Source of the DNA: Flaviramulus multivorans
Lineage (GTDB): Bacteria > Bacteroidota > Bacteroidia > Flavobacteriales > Flavobacteriaceae
Length of the DNA stretch: 64,000 nt
Assembly (NCBI RefSeq): GCF_021728415.1
Contig: NZ_JAKKDV010000001.1
Location: 663,977-727,976 of the forward strand
Reading direction: 5' to 3'
Shown here: positions 37,624 to 46,543 of the stretch, piece after piece
Layout of the letters: every line of letters begins with the position of its first letter
Numbering within the stretch: position 1 is the first letter of the stretch
Made by a program: the position numbers and the translations under genes
The notes under the pieces: model-generated
What the model was told of the DNA's origin: nothing
Seen by the model: only the letters and a program-made list of their open reading frames with translations
Database searches by the model: none

Positions 37624-38973
37624 TTGAGCTACAAACAAGGTCGATATTCAGGGATTATTAAGCCACTATTTGGTACCATAGATTTATTGATTATAAATTT
37701 TAGTGTTCTTTTGTTTGAAATCAACCTTACTAATATATATTTATTCAACTTTTATATATCATTAATCTGGATAGTAATTTCTTTCAGGAACCACTTTTAT
37801 GAGGTTCAAAGGCACACAAGAGTTATTCAAATCATTCCCCTTTTAATAATACAGTTTTTGTTATTTGCAATAACTTTATATGCATTCATTGGGTTTTTTA
37901 AACAACCTAATATAAGTAGATTGGCTTTAGGTAATTATTTGTTAGCAGTTTTTTTATTTATTACAGTTTTTAAATTTTTCACGTTTTTTTTATTAAAAAA
38001 ATATAGAGCAGTACTAAAAGGGAATACTAGAAATGTAATAGTAATTGGAGCCAATGAAAGAATTCGACAACTAATAAAAACTATAAGAACTAGGCTTGAT
38101 TTTGGGTACAATTTTAAAGGACAGTTTACTATTGATGACAGCAAATCATTTGAAGAATGCTTGAAATTTGTTATCGAAAACAATATTGATGAAATCTATT
38201 TTTCCGTGGCGGAGCTATCAAACAAACAAATAAATAAGCTTGTTGATTTTGCGGATAACAACCTTAGAGAATTAAAATTTATACCGGACAATAAGGACAT
38301 TTATTCTAAAAAACTAAAATATGAGTATTACGATTATATTCCAGTTTTATCATTAAGAGCTATCCCAATTCAAGACCCCATAAATAAAGCAACGAAAAGA
38401 TTTTTTGATATATTAATTTCTTCCTTTATCGTAGTTTTCGTTTTATCATGGCTAACTCCAATTTTGGCAATACTAATTAAACTAGAGTCTAAAGGGCCTG
38501 TTTTCTTCAAACAATCCAGAAATGGGTTTAATTACCAAGAATTTGATTGCTATAAATTTAGGTCAATGAAGCCTAATGATGACGCACACTTATATCAAGC
38601 AACTAAAGGAGATTTGCGTGTGACAAAAGTAGGTGCTTTTATTCGTAAAACTAGTATTGATGAATTGCCGCAATTTTTTAATGTGCTTTTTGGCGATATG
38701 TCAGTAGTAGGACCACGCCCCCATATGGTAAGCCATACAAACATGTATGCGCAAAGAATTGACAAGTTTATGGTGAGACACTTTGTTAAACCTGGAATAA
38801 CAGGACTGGCTCAGATAAGTGGTTTTAGAGGAGAAGTAGAAACCGATAAGGATATAATAAACCGTGTTAAATACGATATTTTTTACATTGAAAACTGGTC
38901 ACTTTTATTAGATATCAAGATTATTGTTCAAACGTTTATTAATGCTTTAAAAGGAGAAGAAAAGGCATATTAA
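37624..38973 (+). CDS. Undecaprenyl-phosphate sugar phosphotransferase (WcaJ-like, initiates repeat units)
   Basis: The 449-residue protein transfers a sugar-1-phosphate to undecaprenyl phosphate, the first step of repeat-unit assembly. It has four to five N-terminal membrane segments (about 15-130), a CoA-binding-like middle domain (about 135-235), then the catalytic module. KRFFD is at 258-262, a membrane re-entrant helix follows, then [21 protein letters not shown] and [21 protein letters not shown]. It starts with TTG one base after uxs ends; MSYKQGRYS is the typical family start. It converges on the minus-strand glycosyltransferase gene with a 4-base overlap of ends. Confidence 0.93.
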   Translation: MSYKQGRYSGIIKPLFGTIDLLIINFSVLLFEINLTNIYLFNFYISLIWIVISFRNHFYEVQRHTRVIQIIPLLIIQFLLFAITLYAFIGFFKQPNISRLALGNYLLAVFLFITVFKFFTFFLLKKYRAVLKGNTRNVIVIGANERIRQLIKTIRTRLDFGYNFKGQFTIDDSKSFEECLKFVIENNIDEIYFSVAELSNKQINKLVDFADNNLRELKFIPDNKDIYSKKLKYEYYDYIPVLSLRAIPIQDPINKATKRFFDILISSFIVVFVLSWLTPILAILIKLESKGPVFFKQSRNGFNYQEFDCYKFRSMKPNDDAHLYQATKGDLRVTKVGAFIRKTSIDELPQFFNVLFGDMSVVGPRPHMVSHTNMYAQRIDKFMVRHFVKPGITGLAQISGFRGEVETDKDIINRVKYDIFYIENWSLLLDIKIIVQTFINALKGEEKAY

Positions 38974-40133
38974 AGTTTTTTGACAAGGAGTCCCAACTGA
39001 GTATTAAAGTTAAAGTTTTCTATTGAAGTTTGTTGTATCTTCTTTTTACATTTTAATTGTAAATCTGAAACCTGTATTTTAGATATAACAGTATTCAAAT
39101 GCTTGTAATCACCCGCTTTGGCAACCCAACCTAAACTATAAGTTTTTATTAAGTTTTCACCTTCTCCACCACCGAAATAAATCATGGGCAACCCCAATCG
39201 TGCATATTCAAATATTTTTGAAGGCACAGCGCCATAAATCCTGTTTATCAAAGGAATTATTGTAATATCATAATTGAGTAATTCTTTGTGCAGTTCTTGC
39301 CTTGTAACCTCACCATGATACACAATATCTAACGCACGGTTTTCTGCAATTAAGTCTTCAATTTTTTGTTTTTCAGCCCCATCCCCATAAATATGTAGTT
39401 GAATGTTAGAATAATCGAGTTCATTACACAATTTATAAACACCTTGTGCTACACCAAGTAAACCTGCATAAACTATTTTTAATTTTCCGTTTGAACTACC
39501 ATTCTGAATTAGTTTTGGTGCTTCAAAATTTGGGTAATTTCTATATAGAAAAATGTGTTTATTAGGAAAAATGGACGTAACATGATTTAATATCTCATTA
39601 CTTTGACCTAAAATTAAATTAGAGTGTTTGTAATTAAATCGTTCAATTTTTTCAAGGAGTTTATAGCTAAAATTCTTTTTTAATGCGCCAAGCTCTAGAC
39701 CAGCAATAGGCCATAAATCACTTACATTTAAAATGAGCTTTCTTTTTTTAGAACGCAAAAAAAGTACGGATGTAAAGGCAACAAGTAACGGTGGTGATTG
39801 GATAATAACAGTTTTAGGGATTTTATTCCAAATAAAAAACCAAAATAAGCTAAAACTATAGGATAACATAGCTATTAAGCGTAAGAGCTTATTCTTAGAA
39901 TTACTAGCATAAATCCATATCCGATGAACGCTGATATTGTTTTCTTTTGAAGTACACTTAAAGCAGCCTTTATACGCCTTAAAAACCTTCCCAGTAGGAT
40001 AATTAGGTAATGGTGTTATAACCGAAACTGTGAAATTGTGTTTTTGCAAACCTTCGGCTAAATGAAAAATACGGTTTGAGGCAGCTCCAGTTTCCGGAGG
40101 AAAGTAATTTGTAATAATGAGGATTTCCTTCAT
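38970..40133 (-). CDS. Glycosyltransferase, WbuB/WcaI-like (GT4)
   Basis: The 387-residue protein opens MKEILIITNYFPPETGAASNR, the WbuB/WcaI-like start, with ITPLPNYPTGK near 40 and LNVSDLWPIAGLELG near 139. The donor-side blocks are YAGLLGVAQGVYKL and VPSKIFEYARLGLPMIYFGGGEG. WbuB-type enzymes transfer ManNAc-derived or FucNAc residues in several O-antigens. The immediate upstream neighbour is the UDP-GlcNAc 2-epimerase gene wecB, which fits a ManNAc-type donor. The wecB stop codon directly abuts its start codon. The gene ends in a 4-base convergent overlap with the wcaJ-like gene. Confidence 0.85.
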   Translation of the reverse strand: MKEILIITNYFPPETGAASNRIFHLAEGLQKHNFTVSVITPLPNYPTGKVFKAYKGCFKCTSKENNISVHRIWIYASNSKNKLLRLIAMLSYSFSLFWFFIWNKIPKTVIIQSPPLLVAFTSVLFLRSKKRKLILNVSDLWPIAGLELGALKKNFSYKLLEKIERFNYKHSNLILGQSNEILNHVTSIFPNKHIFLYRNYPNFEAPKLIQNGSSNGKLKIVYAGLLGVAQGVYKLCNELDYSNIQLHIYGDGAEKQKIEDLIAENRALDIVYHGEVTRQELHKELLNYDITIIPLINRIYGAVPSKIFEYARLGLPMIYFGGGEGENLIKTYSLGWVAKAGDYKHLNTVISKIQVSDLQLKCKKKIQQTSIENFNFNTQLGLLVKKL

Positions 40134-41228
40134 TTATAGTTTAAAAGCATGTGTTAAATGATTTACAATTCGCTCAGCAGCATGTCCATCCCATAATTCT
40201 GGGATACCACCTGGTTTCCATGTACCAGAGTATAAAAGCTTAAATACCATCGTAATTTTTTCAGAATCACTTCCTACCAATATATTAGTTCCAATATCAC
40301 AAGTTTCTGGACGTTCAGTACTATCTCTTAATGTAATACAAGGTACATTCATAATGGTTGCTTCCTCGGTAATTCCACCAGAATCAGTTACTACAGCTAA
40401 AGCATTTTTAACTAAATAATTAAATTCTAGATACCCGAGAGGGGTAACATAATGAAGATTTTCAAAATTCAAATGTAATTCACTTAAAAGCTTTTGTGTC
40501 CTAGGGTGTACTGGAAAAATAATAGGATAATCTTTACCAAGGGTTACAATTTGGGTGATTAACTCTTTTAGCTGTTTTTCTTCATCAACATTGCTTGGTC
40601 TGTGTAGGGTCATTACCAAATATTTTTTATTTGATAGATTTAATTCTTTCCACAGAGTCGGTTGTTTTAATCTATTTTCATTTTTTAGCAAAGTATCTAT
40701 CATTACGTTTCCAACAAAAAAGATTTTTGATTGTCCAACACCTAATAGTTCTAGGTTTTTGTTAGCATGTATAGAGGTTGTAAAGAAATAATCCGTTAAA
40801 CTATCGGTAACAATTCTGTTAACTTCTTCAGGCATGCGCATGTCTCCAGAGCGAATTCCAGCTTCGACATGGGCTACTTTAATATGTGCTTTTTTAGCTA
40901 CAATAGTACAAGCCATAGTTGAGGTTACATCACCTACAACCATTACTAAATCACATGGGTTTTGTTTTAGTTCTTTCTCAAAACCAATCATTATGGCTGC
41001 GGTTTGTTCAGCTTGTGTACCACTTTTAACCTCTAAATTAACATCTGGCAACGGGATATTTAATTCTTCAAAAAAAGTTCCACTTAAATTCTTATCATAA
41101 TGTTGTCCGGTATGTATCAACCTGTAATTAATATTAAAGCCCTCATTTTTTTTCTTTTGGATGGCTTCAATAATGGGTGCGATTTTCATGAAGTTTGGTC
41201 TAGCACCAGCAACTATGGTAATATTCAT
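40134..41228 (-). CDS. wecB: UDP-N-acetylglucosamine 2-epimerase (non-hydrolysing)
   Basis: The 364-residue enzyme interconverts UDP-GlcNAc and UDP-ManNAc. It carries GARPNFMKIAPI at residues 7-18, HTGQHYDKNLS near 42, VVGDVTSTMA near 97 and HVEAGIRSGDMRMPEEVNR near 119. DSGGITEEA near 284 binds the UDP moiety in the family. The gene is the middle one of a minus-strand trio, overlapping the CapK-like gene by four bases (ATGA). wecC is absent nearby, so the product is probably used as UDP-ManNAc unless a dehydrogenase lies elsewhere. Confidence 0.95.
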   Translation of the reverse strand: MNITIVAGARPNFMKIAPIIEAIQKKKNEGFNINYRLIHTGQHYDKNLSGTFFEELNIPLPDVNLEVKSGTQAEQTAAIMIGFEKELKQNPCDLVMVVGDVTSTMACTIVAKKAHIKVAHVEAGIRSGDMRMPEEVNRIVTDSLTDYFFTTSIHANKNLELLGVGQSKIFFVGNVMIDTLLKNENRLKQPTLWKELNLSNKKYLVMTLHRPSNVDEEKQLKELITQIVTLGKDYPIIFPVHPRTQKLLSELHLNFENLHYVTPLGYLEFNYLVKNALAVVTDSGGITEEATIMNVPCITLRDSTERPETCDIGTNILVGSDSEKITMVFKLLYSGTWKPGGIPELWDGHAAERIVNHLTHAFKL

Positions 41229-42556
41229 GTATTTTGATTTAAGTAGGATGAAAACTGTTTCAATTTACCACTTTTTGAGCGAATTAACTGGTCTTGTCTT
41301 TCAAAGAATATGGTTAACCCTTTTTCTAGGTAGGTTTCCATTTCTTTAGCTATTCTTCTTATTTTTTCTTCGGAAAGTTCTTTTTGACTTGCATAAATAA
41401 TTTTAAACGTATCGAGTTTCAATTGCTCAATAACAAATTCTTTTACATTTCCATCGTCTTCAATAATGCTTTTAGTAATGTAGTAAAAAGTTAAACCAGC
41501 AGCTTTTTTTCCGCTAGGTAAAATAGTAATATCGTTAGTTCTGCCAACTAGCTTTTCAAGTATAGGTTTTTTAAGAGTACTATCTTTTGAAAGCGCACCA
41601 ATATCACCAATATCGTATCGGATAAACGGATGGGCTTTGTTATAAAGCGACGTAATTACAATGCGACCTTCTTCTCCAAAAGGTAGAACATTGTTATTTT
41701 CATCAAGAATTTCAACAAATAGCGTTTCACTATTTACTTGCCATTTTCCATTAGGGTTTTCAAAAGCTATTAAATCAAGTTCGGAAGCACCGTATTCATT
41801 AACTACTGGAACTCTAAATTGTGTTTCCATAAGTTTTTTGTCAATGTCAAAAAGCATTTCGGATGTCACCACACAAGCTTTTAAGCTAGGGCAAATATTT
41901 TTTAAAACACAGTTTTTTTTCTGAAGAAATTTAGCAAACTGAATGATGGAACTGGTATATCCATTGATGTAATCAAACTTTATTGTCTCAAACTTTTTTA
42001 AGTGTTTTTCAAACGAATCATCACTCAAATTAAAAACTGAGAATCGATACCTGTTGCTTAAGGCGTCTTTAAAACGCTCTATATAATATCCTTTTTTGTC
42101 TAAAGGAATCCCATAAAAACGGGCTTGTTTAGATGAGTTAAAATCTAAATCATACCATCCAAATCGATTCATTATAACTGCCCACGTTAAAGCATGACAA
42201 AACTTATCTTTAGCAAAAATAAATGGGTCACCAGAAGAACCAGATGTTTTATTTATGTAAACATTTTTTTTGGCAAATCCGTTGGAGAGTCTATCGCTTA
42301 AAGGTTGTTGTAAATCTCTTTTGGTTATTACTGGAACTGTATTCCAATCTAAAGGATTTAAGCCTTTTGAAAATTCTTTATAAAAAGAATTATGCTGCAA
42401 ATGATAAGCAATAATTTCATGCTTTTTAGTATCTATATAAACTTCAAAGTCATTATCACTTTTATTTTGAATTTCTTTCAATAGATTTTTAGCTTTCCTA
42501 ATTGGGAAGCCATTTAATTTTAAAGAAAGGTTGAATAAATTCAAATGATGAAACAT
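41225..42556 (-). CDS. CapK-like adenylate-forming (phenylacetate-CoA ligase-related) protein
   Basis: From the ATG at 42556 the protein has 443 residues; an upstream ATG at 42598 would add 14 residues and is less family-like. The ATP-binding loop TSGSSGDPF begins near residue 104, and further adenylation motifs are NEYGASELD, FIRYDIGDIG and LVGRTNDI. This is the PaaK-like CapK family found in capsule and O-antigen clusters, where it is thought to activate an acyl or amino-acyl group for sugar modification. It overlaps wecB by four bases, so the trio is one unit transcribed against the rest of the locus. Confidence 0.85.
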   Translation of the reverse strand: MFHHLNLFNLSLKLNGFPIRKAKNLLKEIQNKSDNDFEVYIDTKKHEIIAYHLQHNSFYKEFSKGLNPLDWNTVPVITKRDLQQPLSDRLSNGFAKKNVYINKTSGSSGDPFIFAKDKFCHALTWAVIMNRFGWYDLDFNSSKQARFYGIPLDKKGYYIERFKDALSNRYRFSVFNLSDDSFEKHLKKFETIKFDYINGYTSSIIQFAKFLQKKNCVLKNICPSLKACVVTSEMLFDIDKKLMETQFRVPVVNEYGASELDLIAFENPNGKWQVNSETLFVEILDENNNVLPFGEEGRIVITSLYNKAHPFIRYDIGDIGALSKDSTLKKPILEKLVGRTNDITILPSGKKAAGLTFYYITKSIIEDDGNVKEFVIEQLKLDTFKIIYASQKELSEEKIRRIAKEMETYLEKGLTIFFERQDQLIRSKSGKLKQFSSYLNQNT

Positions 42557-42604
42557 AATTTGTAAAGTAAATAAAAAATATTCGTGTATTAGAGTCATTA
42601 GTTT

Positions 42605-42612
42605 TATTTTTG
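42605..42612 (+). promoter_or_regulatory. Putative -7 promoter box of purD
   Basis: TATTTTTG fits TAnnTTTG and ends 19 bases before the purD ATG, in the short spacer divergent from the CapK-like gene. Confidence 0.5.
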
Positions 42613-42631
42613 CGCAAACAACAAAAACTAT

Positions 42632-43903
42632 ATGAATATCTTAATTCTTGGCTCTGGAGGAAGGGAGCATACGTTTGCATGGAAAATAGCCCAAAGCCCA
42701 AAATGCAGCCAGTTATTTGTAGCACCAGGAAACTCAGGAACAAACACTGTAGCGACTAATGTAAATATTAGTGTTACTGATTTTGACGCCATTAAGAAAT
42801 TGGTTTTAGAGAAAAATATTGATATGGTTGTTGTTGGTCCGGAAGACCCATTGGTACAAGGGATACACGATTATTTTTTGAATGATGAAGAAATAAAACA
42901 TATATCTGTTATTGGGCCACAAAAAGTTGCCGCTCAATTAGAAGGCAGTAAAGAGTTTGCTAAAGAGTTTTTATTTCGCCATAACATTCCAACAGCAGCG
43001 TATGAGAGCTTTACAAAAGAAACGGTTGAAAAAGGGTATGAATTTTTAGAAACTCTTAAACCTCCTTATGTTTTAAAGGCTGATGGTTTAGCTGCTGGAA
43101 AAGGTGTCGTGATATTAAATGATTTAGAAGAAGCAAAAACAGAATTAAAAAGTATGCTTGTTGATGCAAAATTTGGAGAAGCAAGTACCAAAGTGGTGAT
43201 TGAAGAGTTTTTAGATGGGATAGAATTAAGTTGTTTTGTGTTAACTGATGGCGAGCATTATAAAATTTTGCCCACAGCTAAAGACTATAAGCGCATTGGT
43301 GAAGGTGATACGGGATTAAATACTGGGGGCATGGGAGCTGTTTCTCCAGTGCCTTTTGCAACAAATGAATTCCTAAATAAAATTGAAAATCGTATTGTAA
43401 AACCAACTATTGAAGGCTTTAAAAAGGACAATTTACCTTATGTTGGTTTTGTTTTTATAGGGCTGATAAAAGTAGGAGATGATCCGAAAGTTATTGAATA
43501 TAATGTGCGTATGGGTGATCCTGAAACCGAAGTTGTTTTCCCAAGACTTAAAAACGATTTGGTAGAAGTACTGCAAGCTATGGCAAATGGTACGCTTAAT
43601 GAAATTGATATTGAAATAGATGAACGCGCAGCAACAACCATTATGTTAGTTTCAGGAGGATATCCTGAAAGTTATGAAAAAGGTAAAGAAATAACAGGCA
43701 TTGAAACCATCAAAGATTCAATTCCATTTCATGCAGGTGCTCAAGTTCAAAACGGTAAAATAATAACATCAGGTGGTCGTGTTATGGCGATTACATCTTA
43801 TGGGGATACGTACAAAGAAGCCATAAAAAAATCTTATCAAAATATAGAAAAACTACACTTTGATAAGATGTATTATCGTAAAGATATTGGTTTTGATTTA
43901 TAA
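42632..43903 (+). CDS. purD: Phosphoribosylamine--glycine ligase
   Basis: The 423-residue ATP-grasp enzyme joins phosphoribosylamine and glycine in purine synthesis. It has LILGSGGREHTFAWK at the N terminus, VGPEDPLVQGI near 70, the ATP-grasp blocks PPYVLKADGLAAGKGV near 145 and EEFLDGIELSCF, and GDTGLNTGGMGAVSP near 224. RMGDPETEVVFPRLK near 291 binds the metal. It marks the right-hand edge of the polysaccharide locus. Its end overlaps the end of the minus-strand DUF6341 gene by six bases. Confidence 0.97.
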   Translation: MNILILGSGGREHTFAWKIAQSPKCSQLFVAPGNSGTNTVATNVNISVTDFDAIKKLVLEKNIDMVVVGPEDPLVQGIHDYFLNDEEIKHISVIGPQKVAAQLEGSKEFAKEFLFRHNIPTAAYESFTKETVEKGYEFLETLKPPYVLKADGLAAGKGVVILNDLEEAKTELKSMLVDAKFGEASTKVVIEEFLDGIELSCFVLTDGEHYKILPTAKDYKRIGEGDTGLNTGGMGAVSPVPFATNEFLNKIENRIVKPTIEGFKKDNLPYVGFVFIGLIKVGDDPKVIEYNVRMGDPETEVVFPRLKNDLVEVLQAMANGTLNEIDIEIDERAATTIMLVSGGYPESYEKGKEITGIETIKDSIPFHAGAQVQNGKIITSGGRVMAITSYGDTYKEAIKKSYQNIEKLHFDKMYYRKDIGFDL

Positions 43904-44125
43904 GAATGAATGAGAAGAAATACTTTTGTCTTCCTCATTATTATCATTAAAAATTTTAAGTTGCCCCATCCAATAAACCGTGGCAACCAAGCCAATGATA
44001 AGGAATAACCAAGAAACTATGTTTGCTGCAAACCAGTTTTCTAGTTCTAAAGCTCTTAACGCGTCAAATGGAGCGAAAAGCACATTAACAAATAAATCTT
44101 GTATAGCGTAAAAGAAATCTTTCAT
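43898..44125 (-). CDS. DUF6341 family small membrane protein
   Basis: The 75-residue protein has one hydrophobic segment (about 34-54, NIVSWLFLIIGLVATVYWMG) after the aromatic block FFYAIQDLFVNVLFAPFDALR. This matches, from memory, the DUF6341 family of Flavobacteriia, encoded next to purD and DUF6427 genes. The function is unknown. The charged C-terminal tail is variable. It is divergent from the DUF6427 gene with a 68-base spacer. Confidence 0.8.
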   Translation of the reverse strand: MKDFFYAIQDLFVNVLFAPFDALRALELENWFAANIVSWLFLIIGLVATVYWMGQLKIFNDNNEEDKSISSHSFL

Positions 44126-44193
44126 GATGTAACTTTATTATTTTCTAAACGTATTGTTAGTATATTTACAAAGCAAAAATACAAAAACAGTTA

Positions 44194-45117
44194 ATGATAA
44201 CAAGTATTTTTAATAAATCAAAGTCAATAAATTTTATTGTTATTTTTTTTATAGCACTTTTGGCGTTTATTGTTGCTAAGTTCAATGTAGTTAATGAAGC
44301 GATTACACTGGGATTTATTGGAAAGCAAACTACTTTGTTTTTTGTAATTTGTGCCTCTATTTTGCTTTTAAACTTTATTGTAAGTAAGAATAGTTTAACT
44401 AAAAAAAACAATTATGAAATGTTACTTTTTAGTTTGTTTTTACTAACAATTACCCAAACAACAAGTCATTCAAATATATTAATATCTAACTTTTTTGTCC
44501 TATTAGGATTAAGACGAATAATAAGCTTACGTTCTGAAAAAGACATAAATAAGAAACTGTTTGATGCTTCATTTTGGATTGCCATCGGAGCATTATTTTA
44601 TTTTTGGGCTATTTTATTTTTCCTACTGATACTGATTGCAATTGTCTTATATGCTGATAAGAATATTCGCCATTGGATCATACCTTTTTTAGGGGTATTA
44701 ACCGTTTTTACAATAGCGGTTTCTGTGTCGATTATTTTATATGATAGTTATTTTGAATTATTTGATGTGTCTCCTCAAATGAGTTACGATTTTAGTAATT
44801 ATAACTCTATGAAACACCTTGTGGCCTTAACTGTACTTTTATCTTTTGGGATATGGTCGTCAATTTTTTACTTGAAAAATATTAAGAACAAAAAAAAGGC
44901 CTCTCGTGCATCCTTTAAAATTATTATTGTGGCAGCAATCATTGCATTTTTTATTGTGATACTGGGTCCGGTAAAAAACGGAAGCGAGTTTCTGTTTTTA
45001 TTTGCGCCTTTAGCGATAATAATTACAAACTATATTGAAACCATCAAAGAAAAGTGGTTTAAAGAGGTGTTTTTATTAGTATTAGTTTTAATGCCTTTTA
45101 CACTATTACTGTTGTAG
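44194..45117 (+). CDS. DUF6427 family integral membrane protein
   Basis: The 307-residue protein has about eight to nine membrane segments. From memory it belongs to DUF6427, a Flavobacteriia family recognised by the N-terminal MITSIFNKSKSINFI start and the LLGLRRIISLRS block near 108. It lacks a recognisable catalytic motif, and its function is unknown. It is encoded between DUF6341 and upp, as in other Flavobacteriaceae. Its stop overlaps the end of the minus-strand upp gene by 12 bases. Confidence 0.8.
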   Translation: MITSIFNKSKSINFIVIFFIALLAFIVAKFNVVNEAITLGFIGKQTTLFFVICASILLLNFIVSKNSLTKKNNYEMLLFSLFLLTITQTTSHSNILISNFFVLLGLRRIISLRSEKDINKKLFDASFWIAIGALFYFWAILFFLLILIAIVLYADKNIRHWIIPFLGVLTVFTIAVSVSIILYDSYFELFDVSPQMSYDFSNYNSMKHLVALTVLLSFGIWSSIFYLKNIKNKKKASRASFKIIIVAAIIAFFIVILGPVKNGSEFLFLFAPLAIIITNYIETIKEKWFKEVFLLVLVLMPFTLLLL

Positions 45118-45765
45118 CTTTTCACCAAATGCTAGGTCACCGGCATCTCCCAGCCCAGGTACAATATAGCCTTTTTCATTTAGGGTGTCATCTATAGTTG
45201 CAACCCATAAATGTACATTATTATCAAAATGCTTGTTTACAAAGTCAATGCCTTCTTGCGCACCTATCACACTTATTAAATGAATTTCTTTAGGCTTACC
45301 AAAAGGTTTTAACGCCTCAAAAGTAGCTACCATAGATTGCCCTGTAGCCAACATAGGATCTGCTAAAATTAGAGTTTTGTTTTCTAGATTTGGGCATGCT
45401 AAATATTCAACTATAATTTCAAAACTTTCAGGGCTGTGCTTGTGGTGACGATAGGCCGAAATAAAAGCATTTTCTGCAGTATCGAAATAATTTAACAACC
45501 CATTATGTAATGGAACACCAGCTCTCAAAACTGAACATAAAACAATATCATTTATTGGTAAATTAATTTGAGCAGTGCCTAAAGGCGTAGCCACATCCTT
45601 AGTTTTATAGCTCAATACTTTGCTCATTTCATAGCCTAATATTTCACCAATACGCTCAATATTTCTTCTAAAGCGCATGCTATCTTTTTGGATTTCTTTA
45701 TTCCTAATTTCTGAAATAAAAGTGTTTAGAATAGAGTTTTCTTTAGAGATGTTATGAATATGCAT
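45106..45765 (-). CDS. upp: Uracil phosphoribosyltransferase
   Basis: The 219-residue enzyme salvages uracil to UMP using PRPP. It has SVLRAGVPLHNGLL near 79, the PRPP-binding loop LILADPMLATGQSM near 130 and the uracil-binding C-terminal VPGLGDAGDLAFG near 201. The start MHIHNISKENSILN is typical of Bacteroidota members. A -7 box lies 17 bases upstream. Confidence 0.96.
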   Translation of the reverse strand: MHIHNISKENSILNTFISEIRNKEIQKDSMRFRRNIERIGEILGYEMSKVLSYKTKDVATPLGTAQINLPINDIVLCSVLRAGVPLHNGLLNYFDTAENAFISAYRHHKHSPESFEIIVEYLACPNLENKTLILADPMLATGQSMVATFEALKPFGKPKEIHLISVIGAQEGIDFVNKHFDNNVHLWVATIDDTLNEKGYIVPGLGDAGDLAFGEKLQQ

Positions 45766-45782
45766 ATTTGTAATAAGTTTTT

Positions 45783-45790
45783 CAAAAGTA
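45783..45790 (-). promoter_or_regulatory. Putative -7 promoter box of upp
   Basis: The minus strand reads TACTTTTG, fitting TAnnTTTG, 17 bases upstream of the upp start at 45765. Confidence 0.5.
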
Positions 45791-45870
45791 AAGTTAATTA
45801 AATCTATTTATACATTTCAAAACCTTAAAACTACTTTTCATCAATATAAAAAGTTCTTATATAATTTATG

Positions 45871-45878
45871 TAGCTTTG
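45871..45878 (+). promoter_or_regulatory. Putative -7 promoter box of the DUF4254 gene
   Basis: TAGCTTTG fits TAnnTTTG, 21 bases before the ATG at 45900, in the divergent upp/DUF4254 spacer. Confidence 0.5.
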
Positions 45879-45899
45879 TAACCTTAAATTTAATGCCAT

Positions 45900-46505
45900 A
45901 TGTTTACAAGTAAAGCCAACAAGATTTTTCAAGACGTTATTGAAAAATACCACATTATAAACACGGTTGACCAACCGTTTGAAAATGCCTACCCAAAAAC
46001 TAGTTTAATTGAACATTTGTTATATAGAAAATGTTGGATTGATACGGTACAGTGGCATTATGAAGATATTATTCGCGACCCACAAATAGACCCGGTTGCT
46101 GCTTTAAAATTAAAGCGTCAAATAGATGCTTCTAACCAAGACAGAACCGATATGGTTGAGTATATTGACAGTTATTTTCTTGAAAAATACAATCATGTAA
46201 CTCCAAAGGCTAATGCAACAATTAACACAGAAAGTCCTGCATGGGGAATCGATAGACTTTCAATTTTAGCTTTAAAAATTTATCATATGAACGAAGAAGC
46301 AACTCGTAAAGATGCTTCTGATGCACATAGAGCTGCTTGTCAAAAAAAATTAGGCGTTTTATTAGAGCAACGCGTAGATTTATCAACCGCTATTGATACA
46401 CTTTTAAGTGATATTGAAAAAGGCGATAAGTACATGAAAGTGTACAAGCAAATGAAGATGTACAATGACGATGAATTAAACCCTGTTCTTCGTTCTCAGA
46501 AATAA
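45900..46505 (+). CDS. DUF4254 domain-containing protein
   Basis: The 201-residue protein is soluble and mostly alpha-helical by composition. It matches DUF4254 as I know it from Bacteroidota, with blocks LLYRKCWIDTVQWHYED near 40 and SPAWGIDRLSILALKIYHM near 108. The function is unknown. It is followed 38 bases downstream by a GT9 heptosyltransferase-like gene, a pairing that recurs in Bacteroidota and suggests a lipopolysaccharide link. Confidence 0.82.
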   Translation: MFTSKANKIFQDVIEKYHIINTVDQPFENAYPKTSLIEHLLYRKCWIDTVQWHYEDIIRDPQIDPVAALKLKRQIDASNQDRTDMVEYIDSYFLEKYNHVTPKANATINTESPAWGIDRLSILALKIYHMNEEATRKDASDAHRAACQKKLGVLLEQRVDLSTAIDTLLSDIEKGDKYMKVYKQMKMYNDDELNPVLRSQK

Positions 46506-46543
46506 ATTCCAATAAAAGTAGGAATCTCATACTATGAGTAAAG

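Noticed and set aside
40834-41349. Open frames of 88 and 62 residues on the plus strand opposite wecB and the CapK-like gene
   Set aside because: They lie wholly opposite well-supported wecB and CapK-like genes and have no family resemblance; they are shadows of coding sequence.
15840-42556. The whole polysaccharide locus as an integrated element or genomic island with att sites
   Set aside because: No integrase, tRNA target or flanking direct repeat was found; rml gene decay and changes in strand suggest homologous or illegitimate recombination.
42557-42598. ATG at 42598 as the start of the CapK-like gene
   Set aside because: It would add 14 hydrophobic residues with no family match and approach the purD promoter region. 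The choice is not certain.
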